Shown: positions 1 through 12,800 of the stretch, piece after piece
Layout of the letters: the number at the start of each line of letters is the position of its first letter
Numbering within the stretch: position 1 is the stretch's first letter
From: Taeniopygia guttata
Lineage: Eukaryota; Chordata; Aves; Passeriformes; Estrildidae
Direction: 5' to 3'
NCBI RefSeq assembly: GCF_048771995.1
Contig: NC_133027.1
Span: forward strand, 65,099,501 to 65,163,500
Length of the DNA stretch: 64,000 bases
Position numbers and translations under genes: made by a program
The notes under the pieces: generated by a model
Database searches by the model: none
Told to the model about the DNA's origin: nothing
The model's input: only the letters and a program-made list of their open reading frames with translations

Positions 1-127
1 TATTCACAGCATGGAGATAAAGATGTAGTTTTTCTCAAATCTCTGATGAATTTTGGAAAGCTAACAATAAATACCACATTTTATGTTAAAAACTTTGGAC
101 TAATAGCAATGGTGTAATATGTTGCAG

Positions 128-276
128 GAAAAATAGGACCGCCAAAACTGAATATCTCAAGACATGGTGATAAAATCATGGTTGATATTTACCATCCTGT
201 ATTCCCTCTTTCTTGTATTGAAGACATTTATTCAAATCTTGCGTACTTGGTGACTGTTCAGGGTAGTGAAAATGAG
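128..276 (+). CDS. IFNGR1: IFNGR1 exon (membrane-proximal FN3 domain, first part)
   Basis: The acceptor is TTGCAG at 122-127 and the donor GAG|GTAGGT at 276/277. The exon enters with two bases of a codon and leaves in phase 0. It encodes KIGPPKLNISRHGDKIMVDI and onward to VQGSENE, matching human [22 protein letters not shown]. NIS is a potential N-glycosylation site. By comparison with the human gene this is probably exon 4 of 7. Confidence 0.93.
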
Positions 277-3200
277 GTAGGTTCTAAAAATAAAATTAAA
301 AACATTTGTTTATCTTAAATGCCTATACAAGGGATTTATGCCTATGACGCATGGAGCTAACAGGTACCAAGAAAACAGCTGAACACCTAAAATGTTGAGC
401 CCTTTACAATGAGATATGCTAATGAAAGGTCTGTATTTTAGTTGTCCAAATGAGTGCTTGCAACAAAAATTAGATTATTGCATTAACTGTACACAAGATA
501 AGTGTTACTCAATAACATGCTGCTGTTTCTGCATACATGCTAAAACACTGATAATTTGTGCCCCTCTCACTTGTGTAAAGAGATACTTCATTTAAGAAAA
601 TTGCCTTTCAAGGTATTTATACAAGATTATTTAGCAATCATGGAGGGTGAAGGTGAGGAAAATTACAACAGGTGTGTTTACTTACAGTTAGCTTTTCATA
701 TGCATCCAGGTGCAAGTTTTATAAATGTGAATCTCTACTATGAATAGCAAAAAATTTTAGGTGGAAAATACTATGCTCTGATCAAATATAACATCTTAAG
801 GTAGCCAGTAAGCTGATGGTCACACAGCTTTTGCAAGGCATATGAGTGATGTAGGAAACACATCTAATAGTATTGTAACATTTTTTGAAGTAGTGGTAGG
901 TACTGTAACACTGTTCTCGTGAGTCAGATATTATAATGCATCTTCCTTTTTTTTTTCAGACTGAAGAGCTCTATGAGGACAACTGTACAATGCATAAGTG
1001 TAGCCTCAAAATCCCAGTTCTTACTGAAAGTTCCACTTACTGTGTTTCAGCAAAAGGAATTTTTGAGTCTCTGATGGTTGGCACTCCATCAGAGGAAAGC
1101 TGCACTCCTGCTCCTCTCAGGCAGACATCGAGTAAGAGGATTCAAATGCTATATTAAAAAAATACTGAATCTGAAGACAGATCTGATCTAGCAAGTATTT
1201 GATGTTTGGGGTGCCTTTGGGAGAATAGAAAAAGTAGGGAAAGCTTAGTCAATCTTTTCCAAATGCACTTTGACAATTCTGAGCTTTACAAATCATGTAT
1301 TGTTTTCAAGTGACCCTGAATTTTTTTGGGGTATTTTTCCTGTGTTGGTATTTCTATTGTACATGAACACTGGTGTAATTTAAAAAATGACAAATGGATC
1401 ATTCACTGAGCTATGTGGTTTTCATAGGCATTATCCGTTCTAGCAACTGGCTTTTTGCTCAGCCTCATCCCTGAGGGAAATATGTATAGACTTTTAACTG
1501 GAGGTGACTATAAGCTTATGGTCATTAAATTAAGATATTACTGTCTTTTTCTTAATTAAAGAGAACAAAAGGAAAATAGTAACCCAAATTTTTAACTCTG
1601 AACCTCTTACAGACATTGTGGTTGTACTTCATCATGGCTTGTAATTTCAGCAAAGAGATAAAATAGATAGAAGCAGTCTTCTTGAACGCACAGGAGCAGC
1701 TGGATGAGGGAGGGCATTAAGGAGAGACACATTAGTGGAGTCCTACTGTAATTATTAACAATTCTGTGCTTTGGAAGATATCATATTTTATTTTTATTGT
1801 ACATAAACTCTGTATAGTTATGTCAGTTAATATGCTGTCACATAGAAGGTGCACAAATACCATTATCCCCATCTGTCATTCCTAAGGAACAAAAAATTAG
1901 TTGCAGAGTTCCTTTATTTATATAAAAATGTGATTATGTTTATATAAACTGAAAAGCTTCTTTCATTCTCATTTTTATTTACTCCATAAAGTCTTATGGA
2001 TTAAGTTTTCCTGAGTGAAAAAAGGTAGTAGATTGACAAATTTGCACATTACAACAAAGCATTCTGAGCTATTACAATTTCTAAAATTATTTAAAATGAT
2101 ACAGCAGTGGTTTTTCCAAAATTCCTAGTAGATTTTGTTTTAACTTCTTAGGTACACATGGTATCATCATTCTGTGTGTTGTTATTGGGATTTTGACAGT
2201 ACTACTGACGTTATATTGTGGCTGCAAGAAACTGAGGAAAAACAACATACAGCTGCCTAAGTCTTTGGTAAGTTCTGTAATTACTGTATGTTTATGCCAA
2301 TCTCTTGGGTTTGGTTGGGGTTTTTTTTTTTTTTACTTTTTTATCATGGTCTCATAGATATTTAGAATTTATGCCAGTCTAATACTCTGATAGCCTTTAA
2401 ACCAGATGCCTCTTAGTTTTCTAGGGCTAGACTTCAGTCTGTCTTTAATTGAAGTAGCAGTAGTTGGTCTAGTTTGAGAACTTGGTTCTTAGAAATTCAG
2501 TGTGTGCATACCTAGGCAGGTTTGTGTTCATTCTAGTAGCAGAGACAGAGAACCACAGAATCACTGACGTGAGAAGATACTTTGAGGTCATCTACCCAAA
2601 GCCTTTTGCTCAAGTGCAAGAGCAGGTTAGCCATGAGCATATCCAGATAGCTTTTGAATACTTGCAAGGAAGGAGACCCCACAGTTACTGTGGGCCATCT
2701 ATTCCAATGTTATACCACCCTCACAGTTTTTCTTACCTTCAGAAAAAATTCCATGTGTTTCAGTTTGTGCCCAGTTCTTTTGTCCTGTCACGGGAGCTGT
2801 GAGATTCTTGCATTAAATGGTAGTGTTGGCAATTCTGCTAATTGCTACAGTATTCTTAGTAATGTGCAGAGTAAGGGTAGGGAGTAATAGTTCTGTAGGG
2901 AGAGGGAAGAAGGACATGTGGAAGTCTGCTCTCACACTGAGCAGTCACAGGGAAGAGAAGTCAACAGCTGTTCTATCTTAAAAACTTCCTGTAGCCATCC
3001 TTAGGAAACAGAGTGGATGTTCCTTAAAGAGCAGCAGCACTCCTTGGTTACGTGTCAGGCCAAAGTGGAGTATCTAAGAACTATTGTAATATTCTGTTGG
3101 TGTCATGATAGTCACAAGGAATGAACTACACAACTTCAAAGAGCTGCCACCTGAGGCAGTAGTAAAAAGAAATCACAGCAAGGGTGTCTTCTCAGTGCAT

Positions 3201-6200
3201 GGAGGAAGTCTCATTTATAGAGACAGTAGACAACAATCTTTGATTTCATGGTCTTCAGTTTCAAAATCCTTTTAAATGGCCTCTCCATAGTCAATGCCCA
3301 AGATTCCTCTGGAATCTATGTTCTTTAGAATATAATATCAGGAGGTGAGATTGCTCCGACTAAATGAAGATATCCAAGCCAGAGGTGGTCCCTTTGTAGT
3401 AAAGCAGTGATCTAGTCCATACACTTTTGGTCAGACAAAATGCATTCTAAAATTCCCATTGCTTTCCATGGACTGTGATGGAGCCAGGGGACTATGGAGG
3501 TAGCCATGGACTGTTTGGAGGTAGCCATTCACACTGTAGACTTTAAAAAATCAGATGAAAGAAACCTCTCTGACATCTGCAGCTAGGCCCCAATATCAAA
3601 GCAGACGCTGGAGACGACTTGTCATGTTCACACCAGTGTGCACTTGTCTGAATATGTAACTTTGTGTCCTGTGTACACACAGAAGTAATTTCTCTGAAGA
3701 CCATTCATTGTAGCAAAGGATGTTTCATGCAGGATTGCACTGCTGTGCTCAATGGATTCATATTTATTTTGGCTTTCCAGTAGCACTGTGATATCTCCTC
3801 TAAAAGACCAGGAAACAGAATATCACAAATAGAATGTGTGCTTCTTATTAACACCTGTGAGCTTCCTGATGCATGCTCCAGCTTGACCTCACCTTCTAGA
3901 AGCTCATGTGTGTGCCCATATTCTCATTCTACTGGGCTAGATGTTACTTTGTGGTTCCTAGGTTCCAGTACCACAGTATGGTTGACGTGCTACATCATAT
4001 TTTATTGCTAAGGAGCTGAATAAAGCCTATAACTATTTATAAATATTGTTAGCTACATGGTCAGGCACTGAGACAAGCTTCCCTGGGAAGTGGTCACTGC
4101 CCAAATCCTATTCAAGAAGCATTTGGCCCATGTTCTGAGATGTGTGGTTTAACTCCTAGGTTGCCCTGGGTGGAGTCAGGAAGTAGATGCCGATTCTTGT
4201 TGATCCCTTCCAAATCGGGGTATTCTGTATTTCTGTCCATTTCCAATGAAGTCTCTAATGACAAATATAAGTTGTAGAGGCCATAGAGGTAGTTCCAATA
4301 CAGGTAATGTGAATACTGTGGGAATGTAAAATGAGCAGTTAATAACTTAAGCATAATTATTTTATGGTTAATAATTAAAAGCAATGAAGAAACAGTTTAA
4401 TTAATATGAATAATACATTTAATTTTATGCCATTATCTCTACAGATTTAATGGTACTTGGAGCCTGTCACTGACCTTTGAATATGTACTAGGCATTTATT
4501 TCTGTACAGGTGATGATCATTGTGCCTTACCTGAGCTTGTCTGAAAATAAAACATCTAGGGAGTTTTTCCATCTGTTAAAAGGCTGGGCAAGATTTCCTA
4601 CCTTAGAACTGCTAATTTTCTGTGCTCTCCTTCCTGGCACCTTTAAGTCAATGCTAAAACATCATTTGAGTGACTTCAAGCAACTTGGAATTTTCCAACA
4701 GAAGGAGAAATAAGAAAGAGTATCCATTAAGCAGCTACTTTGTGAGTCTTATATACTCGGAGAACGGGAAAAAATCCATTGCCAATCAGAGCTCCAGAGC
4801 TTTTATACTGTCTTTTCTATGCTGTTTGTGACTCCCAAGAATTACATATCAGTCATGTCTTGGTCCTACTTCCACAGTGCAGCTGTCATTTGATACAGGC
4901 AATGACTGATTGTCTTAATCAGAAAACATGTTTTTTTAAATGTTTAAACATCATTATATACAGTAGGATCCTACCAGGAGCATGCATATGTGAAATGGGA
5001 CAGATTCCTTTACAAGATGTCATGTTAGTCTTCTGCCTGGATCAAAGGAATCGGTTTCAGCAGTTCAGCTGTAGTTAAAACTCCTTTTCATTTATCTGGC
5101 AAAAAGTATTGCAGGAGGCTGTCTTTTATTACCCATTGTCTTCAGTCATTGCATGTCCTGTGGCTATTCCTGTACTAGATTTTTATTCTAATATTTGTGA
5201 TAAGGGCTTACCCACTTTTAAAGGAACCTGACCATAATTTTCTGATGTGCTGTGGTCATCTCTCTCTGTGCTTTAACTTCCTTGTCTTTTTCTTCAGTGT
5301 CTTTTATCTTTGAAGAGCAGCAAATATTTTTGGGAGTAGAAAACATTTACTGTCAAGAGAAAAGTGAAAGTTGATTCTTACTTAAGCCTACTTTTCTGTT
5401 TTCTGCTGGTGCTTTTTCTGGTTCTGACAGGAATGACAAGGCTGTGCTCTTTGTAGAACACTTACGGATATTCAGAAAACACTTGGGAATTTTCTTTGCA
5501 GCTCTATTTTTTCTTGGTTATACAACACGTATTTTTGATTTGGAAAAATTAATTGTTCCTGTAAATATTGATTGATATTTGCCCCAAATAATTGTTATCT
5601 TACAAGAGAGAAGCTGCTTAATTTCTTTTGTGAATTTTTTTTTCCCCTGTGAGCATCTCTAGGGGGCAGTCACATAGTTTCTCTTTATAAATTTACATAG
5701 CATTTATGTTCTGTGGAACCATGCAAAGGCCACAAATATTTTTGCCATCATCCTAATAAGGGTTGAAATGGAGGCGGTTGAAATGGAAACTCTCCTTCAT
5801 GAAATGTACACCTGAAAATTACTTGGAATTCATAGGTGGACCCATCATTAGAAAAGGAAGTTAAGGAAGAATTGGTAATTACCTTAACTGTTACGGATTC
5901 CTTGGGCTATGTTATTTAGCTGTGCCCTTGAGCCTGACTTTCAGCAGTGTGTCTCACTAGTGTGTTGAGACAGTGAAAGACCTGAAAGCTTGGGTGCTGT
6001 TATTTGAGATGGGAAGTTATGTGAGTACCTGCACATGCCAGGAAATATTGCTGATACCCATCACTAGCTGTCAGTTTCCTAGGTAATTTGAATAAAAGAA
6101 AAATAATAACTTAGCTATAGTAAGTACTTCAAATAGCAACGTATCTTAATTACACTTGTTACTTAAGATCTTTTAAATGTTACTGTAATAAGCATTCAGT

Positions 6201-9030
6201 TACTGTAATAAATTGATTCTTATCTTTGAAGCTAGAAACAACTGCATGAGTTGCTGAATTGTCTTGTAGTCATGACTCAGTGACTTTTAAAAAATCTTTG
6301 ATACCGGGAAACACACAGGAGTTTTTTCTTCTGATCACTTCCTTCTTTCATGAATGGGAATAGGAGTGTCTTTGCACCATCTTGCCTTGGTCAGAAACTT
6401 GTCAAGATAAAAATTTCCATTTTTGAGAAGTCTTATATGTAGTTATACTGAGAGTATGTATTTTATCCCCAAAGTCTTGAAGTATTGCCGGCGCTCACTG
6501 TGAAATGCCAGACCTGTGTAGAATGCAAGGTGATCCCTTAACAGATTTTAGGACTGTGATTTTTTTTTTTTTTAGAGCTCTTTGAAAATCCTAAAAGGAT
6601 AGAAACAAGAACTGACTGGGTTTTGTTTTTAACTTTAGTTTAGCATATACTAGTATGGGGAGAGATGGAAAGCTGAAAATGCAGCTTTTGACTATGGTTT
6701 CTGTAATACTTTGTTGTAATTCACATTCCTCAAGTATTCCACCTTACACAGAGAATTACCTTCTCTTGTCACGTGCTGATTATTATTATATAGGTGAGTA
6801 TTGGAGTCAGATGTTTGCTAACCCCCATCCCAAAAAACTATAGATGCTGGCAACTTCAAGATCAGTGTTGTATAGCATAAATACCCAGTATTTTGGATAT
6901 ATATCCAATAAACCTGTCTAAAGAGATTCTCAAAAAGTACATTAATCCTTTAAGGTGCTCTTAACATTTCCAGTATATGCCCATTATTGATTGTAATCTG
7001 TTACTTGCAACTAACTTTTAAGCATTTCCATGAATTCTCATGAAAATTAGTCTGAATATTCTTTATGTAGTATTCTGTTTCCAGAACAGAAAATGAAGCT
7101 CCAGAGACACTGATGGTTGAGTGGCAGCTAGTTGTAGTGTGCTAGGAGCCACCTGAATGCACTTCTCAGTGGCAACCCTTGATTCCTTAGGGGATTTCCT
7201 CACCTTAGTGATGTTCACACAGCTGTTTGTAAAACTAACTTAGATGGCCAGTAACTGCTCTTCAGGGAGTGTTTGCTTGACTTGTGGTGGTGTTTGGCTG
7301 GTTGGTTTTCCTAAATTGTAATGCTTTTATGGCTCCAGCCTTAGCCACAGAGTAGCATCAACAGGTATCAGGGCTACTGAGGGGTAAGACAATCAGACTG
7401 AAGTGAGAGATTAAAGCAGTTTCTGATGAAGTCAGCACACTCTGAAGGTATGAATGTAAAGCTACAGTCTCACAACCTTTAAATCAGAGAAGACTCTTGA
7501 AAAGCAGAGTCAGGTTGGACCATCTGGTTTTGATGGCCCTCTCAGTTTTTACACTAGTACAGACTGGGATGCTCTTTGTGTCTATTTGTAATTTTTCTTA
7601 TTGTTATTTTACTTTGTCTTTCCTTCTCCTGTATATATCTCTTTCTTCCAAATTTGCCTCCATCTGAATTTTCAGGCAGTTTATTTTTTTACAGAGTATC
7701 TGAAAAAACAGTGATTGTGTGCTTTATTAAGAAATTCATGGATCTATAATACTTGATATTGTGTGATACACAAACATAGTGAATTACAAAATTTGTGAAA
7801 GAACATTATTAACTCTTTCTCCCTAGGTGTTCTATTATCTTTAGGGAACACTATCAAATAGCTAAAAATTTACTCTACTTTGTTTTTCATTTGTATGTAC
7901 TCTTGAAAATATATTAAAAAAAAAGTCTAAATTTTAAAAATAATTTAATAATAAGCAGCCTGAAGGCATATTGTAAATGTTTAAAACAAGCTGGGGCCTG
8001 GCCATTGAAAGAATTCATATTACCAACCTGTGGAGGGATTTCAAAGTGAAACATGAAAGTTTGCAGCCTTGAGAGACTGCTTATTGGCTCTGTGAAGTAT
8101 GTTGAGAGACTTCAGCATAGTTACTGGGTGTGTGTTGTTCACTTCCCTCCTGGTTAAGACAGATACCAGAAATTATCACAGGCACTGTAAGTTACACTCA
8201 TTAACTATAGAGTATGAAAGGTTTCCCCAGCTGAAGAGTATTATCTTGTTGTCTTTTGCTGTTTTCCTCTACATTGGAAACTTCACAGTATAGTGGGTGA
8301 CATGAAATGGATTTGATCCTTACAAATATGCTTGCCCAGAGAAAGCATTTTTGAGATCTTGCATACAAGTGTTACTGGAACAGTTAAACTTATGGACATA
8401 GGCCAGTGTCTGTGCCCGATTTTAATTTTGCAGTTTTGTTTTGGAATTGGTTAAAATGATGTTAAATTTGTTATTATCAACTTACATATTTTTCCAAATT
8501 TTAAACTCAAAGTTGTTTGGTTTTTTTTCCCATTTAAGGTCAGTGTGATGAGAAACCTGAACACAGGCGCCTTGATGGGACCAAGATCAGAGGGGAAGTA
8601 TATATCTGTAACATCACGCCTCTCAGATTTGCCAGTGATTGGTGAAGTAACCTTGCTGGAGATAGAGCCAAAAGAACAAACTGTTAGTCCTGTGAATTCC
8701 TGCGATGGAGAATCTTCTGTCCCTTCCCCAGAGGCACCAGCCAAAGTAGAGGAGGTGCCTATTCAGGAAAGCACAGAGGAGGTCTCTGTTGATACTGATG
8801 AACAAAATTGCGAAGTAAAAGAGAGTTATTTCATTTCTAACAGTAGCCAAGTGGATATATGCAGTAAGTCTTCAGAGTCAGAGATTTCTACCACAGAAAC
8901 ACAGTCAACAGTCACTCCAAGCAGGTGCTTCAAGTTTTCTGGCTATGACAAGCCTCACGTTCCGTTAGATGTGTTGATGATAGATGTTGGTGAAGAACAG
9001 CCTGTGAATGCTTACAGGCCAACTGAGTAG
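128..9030 (+). CDS. IFNGR1: Interferon gamma receptor 1, 3' part (four coding exons)
   Basis: Ligand-binding chain of the interferon gamma receptor, a single-pass plasma-membrane protein that signals through JAK1 and STAT1. Four exons (128-276, 960-1131, 2152-2267, 8539-9030) join in phase to give about 308 residues: the end of the second fibronectin-type domain (IGPPKL, then cysteine pairs around NCTMHKC and TYCVSA), one membrane helix (GIIILCVVIGILTVLLTLY), and a cytoplasmic tail. The tail keeps LPKS at 2253-2264, the JAK1 box of human IFNGR1, and GYDKPHV with Tyr codon 8944-8946, the STAT1 docking site. It ends in YRPTE and a stop; human continues with DSKEFS. The last exon encodes about 163 residues, clearly shorter than the human tail. 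The signal peptide and first domain lie left of the window. Identity is near certain from the two signalling motifs and from IL22RA2 and IL20RA downstream. Confidence 0.96.
960..1131 (+). CDS. IFNGR1: IFNGR1 exon (end of extracellular region)
   Basis: The acceptor follows a long T tract (TTTTCAG ending at 959) and the donor is CGA|GTAAGA at 1131/1132. It enters in phase 0 and leaves in phase 1. The protein has cysteines in EDNCTMHKCSL and TYCVSAKGIF, aligning with human CDEIQCQLAIP and QYCVSAEGVL. NCT is a potential glycosylation site. Confidence 0.93.
2152..2267 (+). CDS. IFNGR1: IFNGR1 transmembrane exon with JAK1-binding LPKS
   Basis: The acceptor is CTTAG|GTACAC and the donor TTG|GTAAGT, phase 1 to phase 0. 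It encodes STHG, a hydrophobic helix of about 21 residues, the basic stop-transfer stretch KKLRKNN and QLPKSL. LPKS is the JAK1 box of mammalian IFNGR1. The next residue, first in the following exon, is Val, where human has Ile in the Leu-Ile internalisation signal. Confidence 0.95.
2552..2798 (-). mobile_element. CR1 LINE 3' fragment, antisense, in IFNGR1 intron
   Basis: From ACCACAGAATCACTGACG the stretch follows the reverse complement of a CR1 3' end: the 'ggtcatctacccaa' block, 'ttgaatacttgcaagga', 'tgttataccaccctcac', and 'cagttcttttgtcctgtca'. It is well diverged and 5' truncated, as most bird CR1 copies are. It carries no useful reading frame. Confidence 0.8.
4058..4236 (+). mobile_element. 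CR1 LINE 3' end, sense, in IFNGR1 intron
   Basis: It reads like the last 180 bases of CR1: 'ccctgggaagtggtcactgc', 'ttcaagaagcatttggccca', a GTGTGGTTTAACTCCTAGG block, then 'gatcccttccaaa' and 'tattctgtatttctg' at the end. The terminal ATTCTGT-like repeats are degraded, so it is an old copy. Confidence 0.72.
8539..9030 (+). CDS. IFNGR1: IFNGR1 terminal coding exon (cytoplasmic tail)
   Basis: The acceptor TTTAAG precedes 8539 and the exon reads in phase 0 from VSVMRNLNTG, aligning with human ISVVRSATLETKPESKY. The middle is acidic and Ser/Thr-rich with little similarity to human. The conserved C-terminal block is FSGYDKPHVPLDVLMIDVGE and then YRPTE, with the TAG stop at 9028-9030. The STAT1 docking tyrosine is at 8944-8946. 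Confidence 0.96.
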   Translation, partial: VSVMRNLNTGALMGPRSEGKYISVTSRLSDLPVIGEVTLLEIEPKEQTVSPVNSCDGESSVPSPEAPAKVEEVPIQESTEEVSVDTDEQNCEVKESYFISNSSQVDICSKSSESEISTTETQSTVTPSRCFKFSGYDKPHVPLDVLMIDVGEEQPVNAYRPTE

Positions 9031-9611
9031 CCAAGGTAACTGAAGTGCTTAACCACAGCTGAGAAAGAGCAGCATTACTGAAGGTTATGGAAAGTCTAGG
9101 TTAAATTGTGAACATCTACAAGTTGTTTACTGATCAGAACAAGTACAATTGAAGATAGTACTTGAAAATGGCATAAAAAGAGTGGGGAAAATCTGTAATA
9201 ACCACTTTTAAGAATGCCTTTATATATGCTATAACTCATTTTTTCCTGTTTGAAATAGTGTTGTGTTTTTTAACAATACTCTATAGAAAACATACCATTG
9301 ACTACAAAACAGCAGCTGTACCATTACTCACTTCTGCTTCAAGTCTTGTTCAAAATTAGTTCAATGAACATAATGCTTAAGAAATCCTTCACTTGATTGA
9401 GAGACATGTGCAAGAAATGTTTGAGAGTTTTTACAATTTTTGAAGGTATCCTCTTGGTTATCTTTTTCTTTTGAAGAGTATTTCTATATTAAATGCTCTT
9501 ATTTCTTTTAAATAAGATTATGCCTATAAGTTGTTCCTGTGTATTTTAAGAATTTTATTCCATGACAAAGACGTAAGAATTAATGGCCATAAACTAAGAA
9601 CAAAAGAAGTT
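9031..9611 (+). other. IFNGR1: IFNGR1 proximal 3' UTR
   Basis: AT-rich sequence directly after the stop with no exact AATAAA before the CR1 piece at 9612. The message therefore probably runs further. AATAAA hexamers that could end it lie at 10076-10081, 11210-11215, 11419-11424 and 11428-11433. The last two form a close pair. The true 3' end cannot be chosen from sequence alone. Confidence 0.5.
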
Positions 9612-9823
9612 GACCTCAACATGCAAAGAGGAAGCTTCTTTGCATTGAGGGTAGGTGGCAGAACACTGGCAGGGACTGCCCAAGGAGATCATGGAGTTTC
9701 CCCTCTCTGAAGGCATTCAAAACCCACCTGAACTGTGTCACCTGCTGTAGGTGACCCTGCCTTGCCAGCAAGTTGGACTGGATGATTTCCAGAGGTTTCT
9801 TTCTAACCCTGACAATTCTGTGA
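9612..9823 (+). mobile_element. CR1 LINE 3' end, sense, downstream of IFNGR1 stop
   Basis: It matches the CR1 3' end: 'gaagcttctttgcattgagg', 'ggagatcatggagtttcccc', 'ggcattcaaaacccacctga', 'ttggactggatgatttccag', and the terminal 'aattctgtga'. It probably lies inside the IFNGR1 3' UTR if a distal poly(A) site is used. Confidence 0.85.
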
Positions 9824-12800
9824 AAGTGCCAGTTATTTGTAGTCTTTGCTGTTAACTTCAGCACAGCAGCACCCATTTGGAACACCTAGTGGTGTGAGTA
9901 ACCATGTCACATTCTGGCACAATATATTAGCAAGCTGAGTGATCATCAATGAAAAAAAAAATGTCTAATGGGTGGTTGCACAAATTCTTTAGAAAATGTC
10001 CTCAAAATTCAAAAGCCTGGTTTCTTCTGGGACGCTTTTATCCTAATTTTTAGAACCATATGTTCTCTAACCAGAAATAAATAGATTTTCTTCCAAGCAT
10101 GTTTTCTAGCAGGATGAAAATCACTATTTTCCCCATTTAAATAGCATAACTTGGGATCTACGTAAAATCACCCTCTAAAAATATGTCTCAAGACAATCGA
10201 AAATAGTGTGATGAAGTTTTATTGTCAAAAGTTTTAATTGTCATCTGACAGCCTTCTGAATTTTGTATTGTAGAGTTGTAGTTTTGAAAACTAAGGAATT
10301 AGAATTTTATATTATATTTTTTCATATTGAAATCCATGCAATCCATTTATTTCCCTTTAATCAAGATTTGATAGGTATTTTCTATTTGTTGGAAATGTTT
10401 ATAGCAATTATTAATGAAGTTTAGTTCAGAAAAAAAGAGCACTGTATGGGTACAAGTTGGTTCATTCACCCAAAATTGTGGGTTTGTTTTAAAATACATT
10501 TCTATAGGATTATCAGAATTGTTAGCCTGTTAACAGCAGGTGGTTTTAAAAGGAAAACCAGTGTCATGTGCTTCTATTATATTTCTCAGTGACATAAGTA
10601 TTCTTAGGGTGAAGTTAGTTTATACAGCAGTTTCGGGAGTGCATCCATTCTTGTATATATTAGATATTGACCACAATGGTACAAAAGATTTAAAGACAAT
10701 GTTTTTCCCATCACTACTCACAGGAAGGTAACAGATTGCCTACCAGGGTTTTGATAACTTTAGGAAAAACCAAATCAAGCAGGTGACTTTTGTAGTTATA
10801 ATGTCATGGAAAGCCCAGTTAGTAATTGTTAGCTGGCTGTGATTTGTTTCTGCATTTTATTCGAACATAATGAAACCTCCTAGCAACTTTTTCAATGTCA
10901 TGTTCTGGGTTGAGTTCCTAGAAGGCCGTGCTTAGTGACTTACTGCTTAGGATGCACTAGTGTGTAGGTCTTCCCATGGCAGAGGTGCAGAAAATAACAC
11001 TCTTGGTGTTGCAAGAAGGCTTTTTGAAAATCGGCATTAATTGCACTTGAAACTTCAACTAAACTGACTTTCCAGGTAGTGATGTGGTTCATCACTGAAG
11101 CTCCTAGCAGGCTGTCTACAAAGTAGATGAGTAGCTGTGTCTTGTGCAGAAATTGGAGTTGATGTAATTTCTTTCTGAGTTTGGAGGTTTGTTGATGAAT
11201 ATGAATTGCAATAAATACCTCAGGAATTTATAAATGTCAGAGAAGTGTTTAATTTAAACTTAGCTCTGAAGGGATAAAGGGAACGTTAGAAACTGTAAAA
11301 TTAGTCTTGTTTTTTGGGAAGAAGTTTCTGACCAGACAATTTGCTGAGTACTTTCTTTGCAACTACAGAGTATTTAGCCTTGCGCTTGATTGCTTGTTTT
11401 CCTTCTGCCAGTTTTGTCAATAAAAGAAATAAAACGTTGATGTTATCCAGGAATGTCAGGAATTAGCCCTGGCAGTTGTTGGATTTGATGTATCTGCCAC
11501 AAAACCAAGATTCGTCAGAAGCATGTAATTTTTTTAAAATTCTTAGCAGAGTATCAGGAAACTCTGGTGCTGTTAGAACTAAGACTTAGCATCTTAGATT
11601 TGTGTGATCTAAGTGTTTCATTGTTCTGGAAGATCTTCCTTTGCTGACACAGTGGAACAGGAATGCAGATAGACACATTTTAAAACCAAGCTGACTATCT
11701 CAGGTTCTTTTCTCTTAACCCTGCAATACAACTACAGTGTACATTCTTCTGAATATTTCAAATCCCATGAAGTCAAGTGTGAGTAAAAGGACCCAGCCAG
11801 GAGCTAAGGTATCATTAAGAACAGTGATGTTAAATAAGAACTTACACAAAAATACATCATAACATATGGGAAATATTTGTCATGTCAGATAGTCACATTT
11901 ATTGGAAAGGTGGTGTTATTTTAGAAGCTGAAAATCAAGAACAGCAGTATGAGTGCTTTTTACTGTGTCACATATATATACAACAGACCTGCTCTTGAAA
12001 TAAAACAAGGTTAAATGTACTTTTTAATCAAAATTTCTGAACTGTAAATACAGAAGCCAATGAACTAGCACCATCCCTGCAAACTGCGTTCTGTGTGCTG
12101 CATACTTACCTAGTGGCACAGGTATAGTTTAGATGTCTAAATTGCTCAGGCCAGCTTACAGCTTTTGTAGTTCTGAAATAAGAAAGTTTAAGGGTGCACA
12201 AACAAAGCACAGGATTCTTTTACTAGCTGAAAATGCGAGGCCAGAGTGAGACAAGATGTGTTTCTGGGTCAGTAAGCTCTGTTACCAGCAATCCTGTTTT
12301 TAGCAGTTACCAGCACTGGTGTTGAAAGCCTAAGAGTAGGGCAAGTCATGGTGGTAATCTCCATTTGGATACAGTCCAGCAATTTGCAGTGTTGAGGATT
12401 TCTTGGGATGGGAATGGAAATGCCTTTCCAGGTACAGCTAGTTAGCCTTGCTTTTGCAGTTCTGTAATACCAAATATCTGAGTAATGTGGTTGGCAACGT
12501 GTCAGGTAGTATTTATCTATACATTTTCACCTGAGTTTAATTGATTAATATTCTTGTGATGAAGCAGTTTGCTTGAGCTTCTGAATATTCATACATAGCA
12601 CCTTGATCCATAATATGGAAGTGCCTAACGTTTATACATTGAAAATAATTTAATATTCATGCCCTTTATCAGCTATCCAGTATGATGCCTTTATAAGGTT
12701 TTGCCACTTCAAACCTTTTCAGCTGATTTTTACTCTTGTCCTGGCTGCTTAGTAGTCCTCCCTTCCTCTCACTTCAAGATGATTTGGGTGTCGAGATAAG

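Larger units (their letters stand above)
277..8538 (+). other. IFNGR1: IFNGR1 introns in the window
   Basis: Three introns (277-959, 1132-2151, 2268-8538) all start GT and end AG. The first two are short and I see nothing in them beyond AT-rich sequence and a polypyrimidine tract. The third, 6.3 kb, holds an antisense CR1 piece (about 2552-2798) and a sense CR1 piece (about 4058-4236). The rest is unremarkable. The first 127 bases of the window are the tail of a further upstream intron. Confidence 0.85.

Noticed and set aside
2482-2887. Open frames in IFNGR1 intron at 2.5-2.9 kb
   Set aside because: They lie on an antisense CR1 fragment.
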